From positions 1 through 33,224 of the forward strand of contig JACNJE010000053.1 of NCBI GenBank assembly GCA_014382705.1: a stretch of DNA of 33,224 nt, in the 5' to 3' direction. The notes beneath the pieces were generated by a model, which saw nothing but the letters and a program-made list of their open reading frames with translations, was not told the origin of the DNA and ran no database searches. Made by a program: the position numbers and the translations under genes. Position 1 is the first letter of the stretch; every line of letters starts with the position of its first letter. This document shows, piece by piece, positions 6,640-14,601 of the stretch. The DNA is from Verrucomicrobiota bacterium (GTDB taxonomy: Bacteria > Verrucomicrobiota > Verrucomicrobiia > Limisphaerales > UBA1096).

Positions 6640-9093
6640 ATGAAAACCCTGTCCACATTGCTGTTCGTTTTGCTGTTCGGTTTTCAAGCTACCCGGCCGG
6701 CATTGCCAATTGGCGGGGTGGAAGGGCAGCCGTTGGGGGCGAATGCGGCGCGGGTGATTAAGGCGCTGGATTTTCTGGGGGCACCGTTGGCAGCAGCGGA
6801 GGTTAAAAAACTCAAGGCGGCGATTGACGGGCGCAATGCGGCGACGATTCAGGAAATTCTTGATCCAAACGTGCTCGTGGCCGTTTCGCTGAACCCGGAA
6901 ATGCGCGTGAAGGTGCGGCGCGGGCCGGGCAAGGCGGTGTTGCGGCAGGGCGGGTTCACGCCGTTTCTCGTAAAGGTTTACAACGACAGCACGGTGACGC
7001 GGCCATTGCATGTGGCGAGTCCGCAGGCGGGCGCGGTATATTCCGGCGCGGCGCTGGCGATTCTCAAGCGGCAGGCGCAAACAGAGCTGAACGCAAATCA
7101 AAATGTGAAGGGCAAAAAGGGGCGGTTTTTGTCGGTGGAAATGTTTCGCAAAGCGCCGATGGCCGGGGCGCTCAGCGGGCTGGAGGTGGAGTACGCCATC
7201 GCGCTGATTTACAGCCACGAGGCCGGCAAACGCGAGGCGACGCTGCAGTTCGACGTGGGTCAGGGCACGCAGGATCTCGGCTTTCGCGCGGAGGTGCCGG
7301 TGCTGTTCAACGTGCTGCCGGCGCGCGTGGTGACGCTCGATGTCCGCGAACCCGATGGGCAGCCGACGACCGCGCGGCTGGAGTTTCGCGATGCCACCGG
7401 CCGCGTGCATCCCGCGCAGGCCAAGCGGCTGGCACCGGATTTTTTCTTTCAACCGCAGATTTATCGCGCGCACGGCCAGTCGGTGATTTTGCCGCCGGGC
7501 AAGTTCACGCTCGAGACCTCGCGCGGACCGGAGTATCGCGTGCGGCGGGGGGAGGTGACGGTGCCGGCCAAGGGCGCGGCGGAGATCAAGGTGCGCCTCG
7601 AGCGCTGGGTGGATCCCGCGCGATTCGGGTTTTACAGCGGCGACCATCACATCCACGGCGCCGGTTGCTCGCATTACGACAGCCCGACGAAAGGCGTGCG
7701 CCCGGCGGATATGTTTGCGCAGGTGAAAGGCGAGGGGCTCAACGTCGGCTGCGTGCTCACGTGGGGGCCGTGCTTTGATTTTCAACGGGATTATTTTTCC
7801 CCGGAAGCCGACGACATCAGCGAGCCGTTGACGGTTTTAAAATACGACCTCGAAATCAGCGGCTTCGGCTCGGCGGCGCTCGGGCACGTTTGCCTGCTCA
7901 ATCTAAAAAACCAAACCTATCCCAAAAGCCGTGGTACCAAGACCGAAGGCTGGCCGTCGTGGACCGTTCCGGTGCTGCGCTGGTGCAAAGAGCAAGGCGG
8001 CGTGACTGGCTACCCGCACTCCGCGATGGGCGTGAACCCCCCCGGCGCAGCGGCGTGGCAGTTGCGCACGCTCGACACCGACGGCAGCAAAACCCTCAGC
8101 CGCGCCGAGGCCGCCAAGGGGCTGCTGGCCGCGCCATTCGCCACCGTGGACGCCGACGGCAACGGCGCACTCACCGAGCGGGAACTGGCCATCAGCGCCG
8201 ACCGCGCCGCCGACTGCCTGCCGAACCTTGCGTTGCCCGCCATGAACGGCGCGGGTGCGATGGAAATTTTCGTGAGCACCGCCGAGGGCGTCTGCGATTT
8301 CATCAGCGCCATGGACACCGCACGCATTCCCGAGTGGAACACGTGGTATCATTTGATGAATTGCGGCTTCCCGCTCAAACTCAGTGGCGAGACGGATTTC
8401 CCGTGCATGTCCAGCCGCCGTGTTGGCGCCGGCCGCGTGTACGTGCAAATGGGCGCGCGGAAAAAAATCGATTTCGCCGAATGGTGCCGCGGCCTCGGCA
8501 CCGGCCAATCGTATGTGAGCGACGGCTACGCGCACGCGCTGGAGTTCACGGTCGGCGGCCAAGCGTCCGGCCGCGCCGACGTGCGATTGGCCAAGCCCGG
8601 CAAAGTGACCGTGCGCGCCAAGGTCGCCTTTGCGCCCGAGACTCCGCAGACCGTCGCGCAGGGCCTGCTCGAAAACGCCACCCGCCCGCGCACCACCGGC
8701 GACACCGTAAACCTCCACGCCCCGCGCCATCGCAAATTCGTGAAAGGCGGCATGCGCCTCGTCGAGTTAATCGTCAACGGCCAAGTCTCCGCCAAAAAAA
8801 ACATCCCCGCCGATGGCAAAATCCACGACCTGAAATTCGATGTGCCCGTCGAACGCAGCAGTTGGGTCGCCCTCCGCCATTTCCCCCAACTGCACACCAA
8901 CCCCGTCAACGTCCTCATCGCCAACAAACCCATCCGCGCTTCCCGCCAGAGCGCCCAATGGTGCGCCGAGTCAGTAAAACTATTGTGGCACAACCGCAAC
9001 CGCTTCATCAAAAAACCGGAACAACCCGCCGCCAAACTCGCCTACGAGCGCGCCATAAAAACCTACGACCGCATCGCCACCGAGTCGAGGTGA
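6640..9093 (+). CDS. Exported CehA/McbA-like metallohydrolase with EF-hand pair
   Basis: Putative PHP-superfamily metal-dependent hydrolase of the CehA/McbA kind; substrate unknown. From ATG 6640 the 817-residue protein starts with a signal peptide (MKTLSTLLFVLLFGFQ). An N-terminal beta-rich region of about 310 residues follows, then GDHHIHG (His336-His339), the first metal-binding cluster of PHP domains. Two canonical calcium loops are set into the catalytic region: DTDGSKTLSRAE (479-490) and DADGNGALTERE (504-515). They lie between the PHSAMG segment and a later part with a GETDFPCMSSRR motif. The C-terminus is a beta-rich domain plus a short helix. Base composition shifts from softer codons at the 5' end to very C-rich codons at the 3' end. 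ATG 6640 is preferred over 6604 because the signal peptide and the TACTTT box place it there. Confidence 0.8.
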   Translation: MKTLSTLLFVLLFGFQATRPALPIGGVEGQPLGANAARVIKALDFLGAPLAAAEVKKLKAAIDGRNAATIQEILDPNVLVAVSLNPEMRVKVRRGPGKAVLRQGGFTPFLVKVYNDSTVTRPLHVASPQAGAVYSGAALAILKRQAQTELNANQNVKGKKGRFLSVEMFRKAPMAGALSGLEVEYAIALIYSHEAGKREATLQFDVGQGTQDLGFRAEVPVLFNVLPARVVTLDVREPDGQPTTARLEFRDATGRVHPAQAKRLAPDFFFQPQIYRAHGQSVILPPGKFTLETSRGPEYRVRRGEVTVPAKGAAEIKVRLERWVDPARFGFYSGDHHIHGAGCSHYDSPTKGVRPADMFAQVKGEGLNVGCVLTWGPCFDFQRDYFSPEADDISEPLTVLKYDLEISGFGSAALGHVCLLNLKNQTYPKSRGTKTEGWPSWTVPVLRWCKEQGGVTGYPHSAMGVNPPGAAAWQLRTLDTDGSKTLSRAEAAKGLLAAPFATVDADGNGALTERELAISADRAADCLPNLALPAMNGAGAMEIFVSTAEGVCDFISAMDTARIPEWNTWYHLMNCGFPLKLSGETDFPCMSSRRVGAGRVYVQMGARKKIDFAEWCRGLGTGQSYVSDGYAHALEFTVGGQASGRADVRLAKPGKVTVRAKVAFAPETPQTVAQGLLENATRPRTTGDTVNLHAPRHRKFVKGGMRLVELIVNGQVSAKKNIPADGKIHDLKFDVPVERSSWVALRHFPQLHTNPVNVLIANKPIRASRQSAQWCAESVKLLWHNRNRFIKKPEQPAAKLAYERAIKTYDRIATESR

Positions 9094-9110
9094 GCGTGTT
9101 GCCGCTCACC
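9089..9110. terminator. Hairpin between convergent genes, possible terminator
   Basis: A perfect 8-bp stem GGTGAGCG / CGCTCACC with loop TGTTGC spans the metallohydrolase stop codon and ends 3 bp before the hicA stop. It is followed by AATTAAA rather than a T tract, so termination strength is doubtful; it could serve both strands. Confidence 0.4.
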
Positions 9111-9112
9111 AA

Positions 9113-9323
9113 TTAAAGCCCGAAGTCCTCCGGCGTCAGTCCGGCTTGGCGGATGATGGAGCAGGTGGTGCCGGTGGGCAGTTCCTTTTTCTGATGGGGC
9201 ACAACGGCGATTCGTCCGGATGCGTTTTTGAACTTGGCGTAGCTGCCGCGTTGGGTGCGTCGAGAAAACCCGTGCTCCTCAAGCACGCGGATGACTTCCT
9301 TGAAAACTGAGCCGCTTAGACAT
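9113..9323 (-). pseudogene. hicA-like toxin remnant, frameshifted
   Basis: The minus strand encodes a HicA (YcfA family mRNA interferase) body: VFKEVIRVLEEHGF, RRTQRGSYAKFKN, IAVVPHQKKELPTGT and SIIRQAGLTPEDFGL, stop at 9113-9115. The expected start, ATG 9323 (MSKRLS), overlaps the end of hicB as usual, but it is out of frame with the body: one base too few or two too many near 9308-9312. The nearest in-frame start is GTG 9286, which would lose the first helix. The position of the catalytic His of RGSH is Tyr (RGSY), also suggesting loss of toxin activity. A sequencing indel could explain the frameshift but not the lost His. Confidence 0.65.
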
Positions 9324-9524
9324 TCACCATTTCCTCGCCCACGTTGAGGCCGGTCATAGTTGTGAAGGTGGGTTCAGGCTCGTGGTCTAAATACAGGCCA
9401 CCGCCGCCTTGAGATTGGCCACCGCCGCCTCGCGCGTTTCGCCAAAGCTGGAATCATCCACATTGAAGCGTTGCGACACGAAGAACTCCTCCTCGCGATA
9501 GACCACGTATGACATTGGCTTCAT
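9316..9524 (-). pseudogene. hicB-like antitoxin remnant, frameshifted
   Basis: HicB antitoxin partner of the adjacent hicA. From ATG 9524 it reads MKPMSYVVYREEEFFVSQ and then GETREAAVANLKAAVA, the HicB partial-RNase-H-like fold, and meets a stop at 9389-9387. The second half, LYLDHEPEPTFTTMTGLNVGEE, continues in another frame to the stop at 9318-9316, so one base has been lost near 9391-9400. With intact frames this would be a normal hicB-hicA overlap. Both genes having single-base defects suggests a decaying module, though assembly error is possible. Confidence 0.65.
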
Positions 9525-9597
9525 GGGTGGAAGCTAACACCGTTTTCGCGTGAATGCAATTCCACTCAGTCTTCCTGTGTCAAAACTGATTCGATGA

Positions 9598-10434
9598 TCA
9601 ATGCGCCAGCATTTCAGAGAGGGAGGATTTGAACTTGCGGTGGCAGAGGGCGAAGAGGACGGCGGTCGGGATGACCGCGAAGGTTGAGGCCGCCATTTGT
9701 ACGCCCTGTGGCGTTCGCTGACTGACGTCGTAGAGCTTGGCCAAGGCCAACGGCAACGTCTGCTTGGTTTCGCTCGTGAGCACGAGCATCGGGACGAGGT
9801 GTTCGTGCCAGGCGAGAATGAAATGAATCATCCCATAGCTGAGCAGCGCCGGCCACACCAGCGGCAGCACGGTCAAAAACACCCGCATTTCCGTCGCTCC
9901 ACAAACGCGCGCCGCCTGAAAATATTCCCCCGGAATCTGGCGGAATACCTGCGTGAAATAGATCACCCCCAAGCCGGTCACCACGCCCGGCAACATCACG
10001 CCCAGCAGCGAGTCGCTCAGGCCAAGGGCGTTCACCCACGAGAACAGCGGCACGGCGAAAAGCTGGCGCGGCACGAGAATCAACGCCACGGCCAACACGA
10101 ACAACAGACGCTTGCCGGAAAACGTAAACCGCGCAAAGGCGTAACCCGCCGCCGCCGACAACGCCACCGCGCCCAGCGCTTGGCCAAGCGACACCCCCAG
10201 CGAATTGCCGAACACGTTCCAAAATGCAACCCACTCACCACCGAGCAGGTCGGCCACGTTTTTCCAGTCGTAATTCGCCGGGAAAAACGCCTTGGCCAAC
10301 GGCTGGAAAAACTCGGCGTTCGTCTTGAACATCCCGAGCACCATCCACAGAAACGGCACCAGCACCGCCATTAAAAACGGGCTGAGCAGCAACAGCGACA
10401 AGACGCCACGCCGGTTTTTTCGTTGCGTGCTCAT
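9598..10434 (-). CDS. Sugar ABC transporter permease (MalG type)
   Basis: Inner-membrane permease of a CUT1 carbohydrate importer, 278 residues with about six transmembrane helices. The coupling loop that contacts the ATPase is the EAA-like stretch YFQAARVCGATEMRVFLTVLP. ATG 10434 overlaps the stop of the first permease as ATGA, showing translational coupling; a longer reading frame would extend into that gene. A full palindrome at 10177-10190 encodes SLGQA inside a membrane segment, and another core at 9736-9745 encodes LALAK. The gene is last in the binding protein-permease-permease unit. The transported sugar is unknown. Confidence 0.9.
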   Translation of the reverse strand: MSTQRKNRRGVLSLLLLSPFLMAVLVPFLWMVLGMFKTNAEFFQPLAKAFFPANYDWKNVADLLGGEWVAFWNVFGNSLGVSLGQALGAVALSAAAGYAFARFTFSGKRLLFVLAVALILVPRQLFAVPLFSWVNALGLSDSLLGVMLPGVVTGLGVIYFTQVFRQIPGEYFQAARVCGATEMRVFLTVLPLVWPALLSYGMIHFILAWHEHLVPMLVLTSETKQTLPLALAKLYDVSQRTPQGVQMAASTFAVIPTAVLFALCHRKFKSSLSEMLAH

Positions 10435-11315
10435 GCCGTTCGCCTCCGCAAAAACAGGCAGCCCCACAGCAACAGGAGCATCAGCGGCAACAGGCTGACG
10501 CTGATCGCCGCTGCGGTGCCGTACTCAAAAAACCGCGATTTCTGATACACGTACGTGATCGCCAGCAGCCCCGCGTCGGCCGTGCCGCCGGCGCCGCCGA
10601 GCAGCACGAATGCACCGGAGAAAAGTGAGAAGCCGTCGACCACCAGATACACCGCCACGAACAACAACACCGGCCGGAGCTGCGGCAGTGTCACGTGCCA
10701 AAACTGCCGCCACCGGCTGCCGGTCGCCAACCGCGCCGCCTCGTAATAAACGCGCGGGATGCCCTCCATGCCGGCCAAAATAAAAAACGTCATGAATCCG
10801 GTCCAGCGCCACACGGTTTGCAGCACCAAGCCGCTCAAGATGAAGTCCGGATCCTTCAGCCAGTTGACCGGCTCGAGGCCAAGCGGCATGACGAACAGCT
10901 GATTGAGCAGCCCGTTGCGTCCGTGGAACACCATCAAAAACAGCACCGCCAAAACCGACGGCGGCGTGAGCGCCGGCAGCAGCAGCGCGAAGGTCAGCAC
11001 CGGGCGCAGCCGCCGGAAGGTCGCGCGCAGCAGGTGCGCCAGCCAAAGTGCCAGCGGCACGATCACGACGATGGAGGCCAGCGTGTAAACGTAGCTGTTG
11101 CGCAATGCAGTGAAGTAACGCTCGTCGTTGGCCAAGGCCTTGTAATGTGCGAGGCCGACGTATTCCGCTTGGCCAAGGCCGTTGGCCTGCAGGCTCATTT
11201 TCACGCCGCCAACCAGCGGGATGAGCCAGAACAGCAGCAGGAAAAACAGGAACGGCAGCAGGAAAAGAAACGGCGTCCAGCGCGTCCCGGGCGTTCGCTG
11301 GTCGGCTGTGGCCAT
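10431..11315 (-). CDS. Sugar ABC transporter permease (MalF type)
   Basis: First permease of the same CUT1 importer, 294 residues. It has a short cytoplasmic N-terminus, about six membrane helices starting with FLFLLPFLFFLLLFWLIPLV, and the EAA coupling loop YYEAARLATGSRWRQFWHVTLP. It starts 13 bp after the binding-protein gene and overlaps the next permease by 4 bp, so the three genes are surely one transcript. A core palindrome at 11168-11177 encodes GLGQA in the first periplasmic loop. With the MalG-type partner it would form the channel energised by a MalK/UgpC-type ATPase such as the one at 14602-15675. Confidence 0.9.
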   Translation of the reverse strand: MATADQRTPGTRWTPFLFLLPFLFFLLLFWLIPLVGGVKMSLQANGLGQAEYVGLAHYKALANDERYFTALRNSYVYTLASIVVIVPLALWLAHLLRATFRRLRPVLTFALLLPALTPPSVLAVLFLMVFHGRNGLLNQLFVMPLGLEPVNWLKDPDFILSGLVLQTVWRWTGFMTFFILAGMEGIPRVYYEAARLATGSRWRQFWHVTLPQLRPVLLFVAVYLVVDGFSLFSGAFVLLGGAGGTADAGLLAITYVYQKSRFFEYGTAAAISVSLLPLMLLLLWGCLFLRRRTA

Positions 11316-11328
11316 GGGTGCGCTTGGC

Positions 11329-12606
11329 CTACTGGCCCGGCCCGGCCGCCTCGAGCATGGTCTTCATTTTGTCGAGCACCTCGGCCGGCTTGAGTTCGCC
11401 GTAGATGAGCGACGTGAAGAACGTTTCCTGAAACAGGAACACCGCCTTGGCCCGATTCGGGTGGCTGACCACTTCCGGCACCTCAGGCGCCAGACGCACC
11501 AGCAGCTCGCCAAATTTCTGGTTGCTGAAAAAGGCGTTCGGCTGCAGCAGCCGCTCGTCCTTCCACGCCGGGCGGTACGCCGGGAAGCTGTTGCCGTCAA
11601 GGAACCGGCGGGCATTGGACTCCTTGTTGGTGATGACAAACTCGATGAACTTCCACGCCGCGTCCGGCTGTTTGCTGGCCTTGTTGATCAGGAGCCCCTG
11701 CCCGGCAAAGGTCGAGGTGCGGCGGCTCAGCCGGCCGTCCGGCAGTTTCCACGCCGGCAACGGCATCGCGCCCCACTTGCCCTTCAAGTCGGGCGTGAAC
11801 TGTTGCAGCATATCGAGCCCGTACCAGTCGGCGCCGACCACCGTCAGCACCTCGCCGTATTGGATGGCGCTGTTGAAAAACAGCGGGTCAAAGATCGACG
11901 CGCGCTCCGGCACCATGCCGACGCGGGTCTCCATCTGTTTCTGCATCCAGCCGAGCACCTCGATCACCGCCTCGCGGTCGGGATACACCGAGCCGTCCCG
12001 GCCAAACAGGTCGCTGTCGCGCTGTCGCAACAGGATGCCGAGGTACGTTGGGTCGAGCGCGATCATCGACTTGCCGTGATCCTCCACCACCGTCTTGCCA
12101 GCGGAGACGAACTTGTCCCACGTCGTCAACGCCGCCGGGTCGATGCCCAGTTCCTTGAACAAGTCGGTGCGGTAATACAGCACCATCGCGCTGAGCGACT
12201 GCGGAATGCCGTACGTCTTGCCCTTGTACGCGAACAGGCTTTGGCGGCTCCGTGCGATGTCCTTGTCGAGCTTGGCCTTCTTGATGCGGTCGCCCAGGTC
12301 GACAAACGGCACCTCGCCGCCGAGGAACGCGCCGAACAGCACCTCGTCGAGCTGCACCACATCCGGCGGGTTGATGCCGGTCTTAATCGACACGGCCAGT
12401 TTCTCCGGCATCTCACGGAACCCGAACGACTGCACCTTGGCCTCGAACGCCGCGTCCACCTCCTGCTTGTACAGCTTGACCATGCTTTCATAATAGAGCT
12501 GGTCCTGAAAGGAACTGATCCAGATATCCAACGGCTTGGCCTGCGCCATGACCGTCAGCGCTTGGCCAAGCGCAATTAAACCTGCAATTGTGTGTCGAAG
12601 TTTCAT
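11329..12606 (-). CDS. Extracellular sugar-binding protein of ABC importer
   Basis: Family 1 (MalE/UgpB-like) solute-binding protein, 425 residues. It delivers a sugar or oligosaccharide to the two permeases encoded downstream. The signal peptide is MKLRHTIAGLIALGQALTVMAQA, with cleavage expected after AQA and no lipobox Cys. The mature start KPLDIWISSFQDQLYYESMV and later segments such as GKTYGIPQSLSAMVLYYRTDLFKELG and the GADWYGLDML region are typical of the family. A full palindrome (12559-12572) encodes the ALGQA of the signal peptide. ATG 12606 is the first Met of that signal peptide. The ligand cannot be inferred. CotH diverges upstream. Confidence 0.9.
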   Translation of the reverse strand: MKLRHTIAGLIALGQALTVMAQAKPLDIWISSFQDQLYYESMVKLYKQEVDAAFEAKVQSFGFREMPEKLAVSIKTGINPPDVVQLDEVLFGAFLGGEVPFVDLGDRIKKAKLDKDIARSRQSLFAYKGKTYGIPQSLSAMVLYYRTDLFKELGIDPAALTTWDKFVSAGKTVVEDHGKSMIALDPTYLGILLRQRDSDLFGRDGSVYPDREAVIEVLGWMQKQMETRVGMVPERASIFDPLFFNSAIQYGEVLTVVGADWYGLDMLQQFTPDLKGKWGAMPLPAWKLPDGRLSRRTSTFAGQGLLINKASKQPDAAWKFIEFVITNKESNARRFLDGNSFPAYRPAWKDERLLQPNAFFSNQKFGELLVRLAPEVPEVVSHPNRAKAVFLFQETFFTSLIYGELKPAEVLDKMKTMLEAAGPGQ

Positions 12607-12651
12607 TTTGAAATCGCGGCGGGAAAACTCCACCGAACCCCCGGCGGAGTC

Positions 12652-12683
12652 AATGCCGGAGACGCCCCGCACGCACCGGCATT
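12652..12683. promoter_or_regulatory. Inverted repeat in the binding-protein/CotH gap
   Basis: AATGCCGG (12652-12659) and CCGGCATT (12676-12683) are perfect inverted 8-mers with centres 24 bp apart, 46-77 bp upstream of the binding-protein start. This could be an operator for a sugar-responsive regulator. A minus-strand TTGACT (12653-12648) overlaps it and could be a -35, but the matching -10 is weak. Tentative. Confidence 0.3.
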
Positions 12684-12810
12684 CAACCCAAGCGCCTGGC
12701 CAAGCGCGCGCTGGCCGGTTTTTTGGCTGTGCTTTTTTGGACGTAGGCGCAACAGTCCCCGCCTTTCCGATGAAATCGCGCCCACCCCAAGGCAACGATG
12801 GCTGCTCGAT

Positions 12811-12816
12811 TATGAT
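12811..12816 (+). promoter_or_regulatory. Candidate -10 box of the CotH gene
   Basis: TATGAT lies 6 nt before ATG 12823 and 9 nt before ATG 12826, spacing that fits a leaderless transcript. No convincing -35 was found. Confidence 0.4.
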
Positions 12817-12822
12817 CAACTC

Positions 12823-14583
12823 ATGATGACCCTCCCAAGATTCATCGCCGTTGGCCTTGGCTTCGCTGCTGCCCTGTGCGGCACGGCCGCCAAGGAGCTT
12901 AAGCTCGACGAATTGTTCCCGCGGAACCGCCTGCTCGAGGTCGACATCACCCTTGCCGAGGCGGACTGGGACAAGATCCGTTACCAACGGCGCACGCGGG
13001 AAAACGCGTTGCCGCCGAGCCGCAAGTTTGAGCCGCCGCCCCCGCCGTACACGTACGTCGAGGCCAGCGTGACGATCGACGGTGTGACCTTCCCCAAGAT
13101 TGGCCTGCGGAAAAAAGGGTTTCTCGGCTCGCAGGACACCGTCCGCCCGTCGCTCAAGGTGAAGCTCGATTACACCGACACAAAGGGAAACATCGACGGC
13201 CTGCGAAACCTCACGCTCAACAACAACCGGCAGGATGCCAGCCTGATGAGCCAGTTCATGGGGTACGCGATCTGGGATGCCGCCGGGGCGCCCGGCTCGC
13301 GCTGCGCCTTTGCCAAGGTCACGGTCAATGGCCGCAATCTCGGCGTGTACTGCCACGTGGAGACCGTTCGCGAGCCGCTGCTCCGGCGGGAGTTCGGCAG
13401 CGACAAAGGCACCCTCTTCGAGGGCACGGTGGTCGATTTTTACCCGGAATGGGAAGGCAGCTTTGAACGAAAAACCGGTGACGACAAAAAGGGGCGCGCG
13501 CACCTCGTCAAGGTCATCAACGCGATGCAGGGCGGCGAGGGCGAACCGTTTTTTGGCGGCGACGTGCCGGGGCGCGCCTGGGTGCCGGGGAGCGGCGCGC
13601 ACGACGACGCGTGGTTCAAGCCGGGCTTCGACGACTCAAGCTGGGTCGCCGGCACCAACGGCGCCGGCTACGAGGCGAGCGAGGGGTTTGAAAAACTCAT
13701 CTCGCCAAATTTCAACTTCATCGGGCAAATGCACAACAAGGCCACGTCGCTGTATCTGCGTTTCCCGTTCGAGATCGACGACCTCGACTCGATCCACGCC
13801 GCCAAGAATCTGCTGCTCCGGATGAAGTGCGACGACGGCTTCGTCGCCTACCTCAACGGCCACGAGGTCGCGCGCATGAACGCGCCGGAAAACGCCCGGT
13901 GGGACTCGCGCGCCACAAGCAGCGGCGACGACGGCGCCAACTCGACCTTCGCGGCGTTCAACATCAACAAGCACCGCGACAGGCTGCGCCCGGGCCGCAA
14001 CCTCCTCGCGATTCACGGCCTGAACATCAGCCCGGAAAGCACCGACTTTCTCATGGTCGCCGAGTTGCAGACCAACGCACACGACTACGAGGATGCGATT
14101 TGGGAGGTGATCGACGAGGAGGCGTTTTACAAATTCTGGGCGCTCGAGGGGTTGCTCAGTTTTTGGGACGGCTACTCCGGCAACCGCAACAACTATTTCG
14201 TCTACCTCAACCCTGGCACCGCCAAGCTGCACTTCATGCCGTGGGGCGCCGACTGTTTGTTCGAGAAATACAGCCGCCTGCGCGTCGACCGGCGCTCGCC
14301 ACGCTCGGTCCGCCTCAAGGGCCTCGTCGCCCGCAAGCTGTACCAGATTCCGTCCGTCCGGAAAAAATATGCCGCAACGATGAAGCAGCTCATGGCCGAG
14401 CATTGGAACGAGGAAAAGCTGCTCGCCGAGACCGAGCGCATCGAGGCGATGGTCCGGCCGCACATCAGCGACTACCAGTGGCGCGGCGTCCGCTTCGAGG
14501 CCGTGCGCGATTTCATCCGCAACCGCCGCCCGGACATCGAGCGCGAAATCAACGGCGACGACATGCCGCTCTGGCCGAGGTAA
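12823..14583 (+). CDS. Exported CotH-kinase family protein with inserted domain
   Basis: CotH family proteins are atypical protein kinases known from Bacillus spore coat; secreted bacterial relatives are of uncertain role. The 586-residue product starts with a signal peptide ending near CGTAA. It then shows CotH landmarks: VDITLAEADWDKIR, IGLRKKGFLGSQ, SLKVKLDY, GLRNLTLNNNRQD and GVYCHVETV. After about residue 245 the kinase fold is interrupted by a domain of some 170 residues (AWFKPGFDDSSWVAGTNG, then CDDGFVAYLNG) resembling the jelly-roll/galactose-binding-like domains of secreted enzymes. The CotH core resumes near residue 415 with WALEGLLSFWDGYSGNRNNYF and FMPWGADCLFEKYSR. ATG 12823 or 12826 (MM) are both possible. 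The stop is 18 bp from that of the convergent ATPase. Confidence 0.8.
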   Translation: MMTLPRFIAVGLGFAAALCGTAAKELKLDELFPRNRLLEVDITLAEADWDKIRYQRRTRENALPPSRKFEPPPPPYTYVEASVTIDGVTFPKIGLRKKGFLGSQDTVRPSLKVKLDYTDTKGNIDGLRNLTLNNNRQDASLMSQFMGYAIWDAAGAPGSRCAFAKVTVNGRNLGVYCHVETVREPLLRREFGSDKGTLFEGTVVDFYPEWEGSFERKTGDDKKGRAHLVKVINAMQGGEGEPFFGGDVPGRAWVPGSGAHDDAWFKPGFDDSSWVAGTNGAGYEASEGFEKLISPNFNFIGQMHNKATSLYLRFPFEIDDLDSIHAAKNLLLRMKCDDGFVAYLNGHEVARMNAPENARWDSRATSSGDDGANSTFAAFNINKHRDRLRPGRNLLAIHGLNISPESTDFLMVAELQTNAHDYEDAIWEVIDEEAFYKFWALEGLLSFWDGYSGNRNNYFVYLNPGTAKLHFMPWGADCLFEKYSRLRVDRRSPRSVRLKGLVARKLYQIPSVRKKYAATMKQLMAEHWNEEKLLAETERIEAMVRPHISDYQWRGVRFEAVRDFIRNRRPDIEREINGDDMPLWPR

Positions 14584-14601
14584 ACCGCAGGCAAACCGCC
14601 T

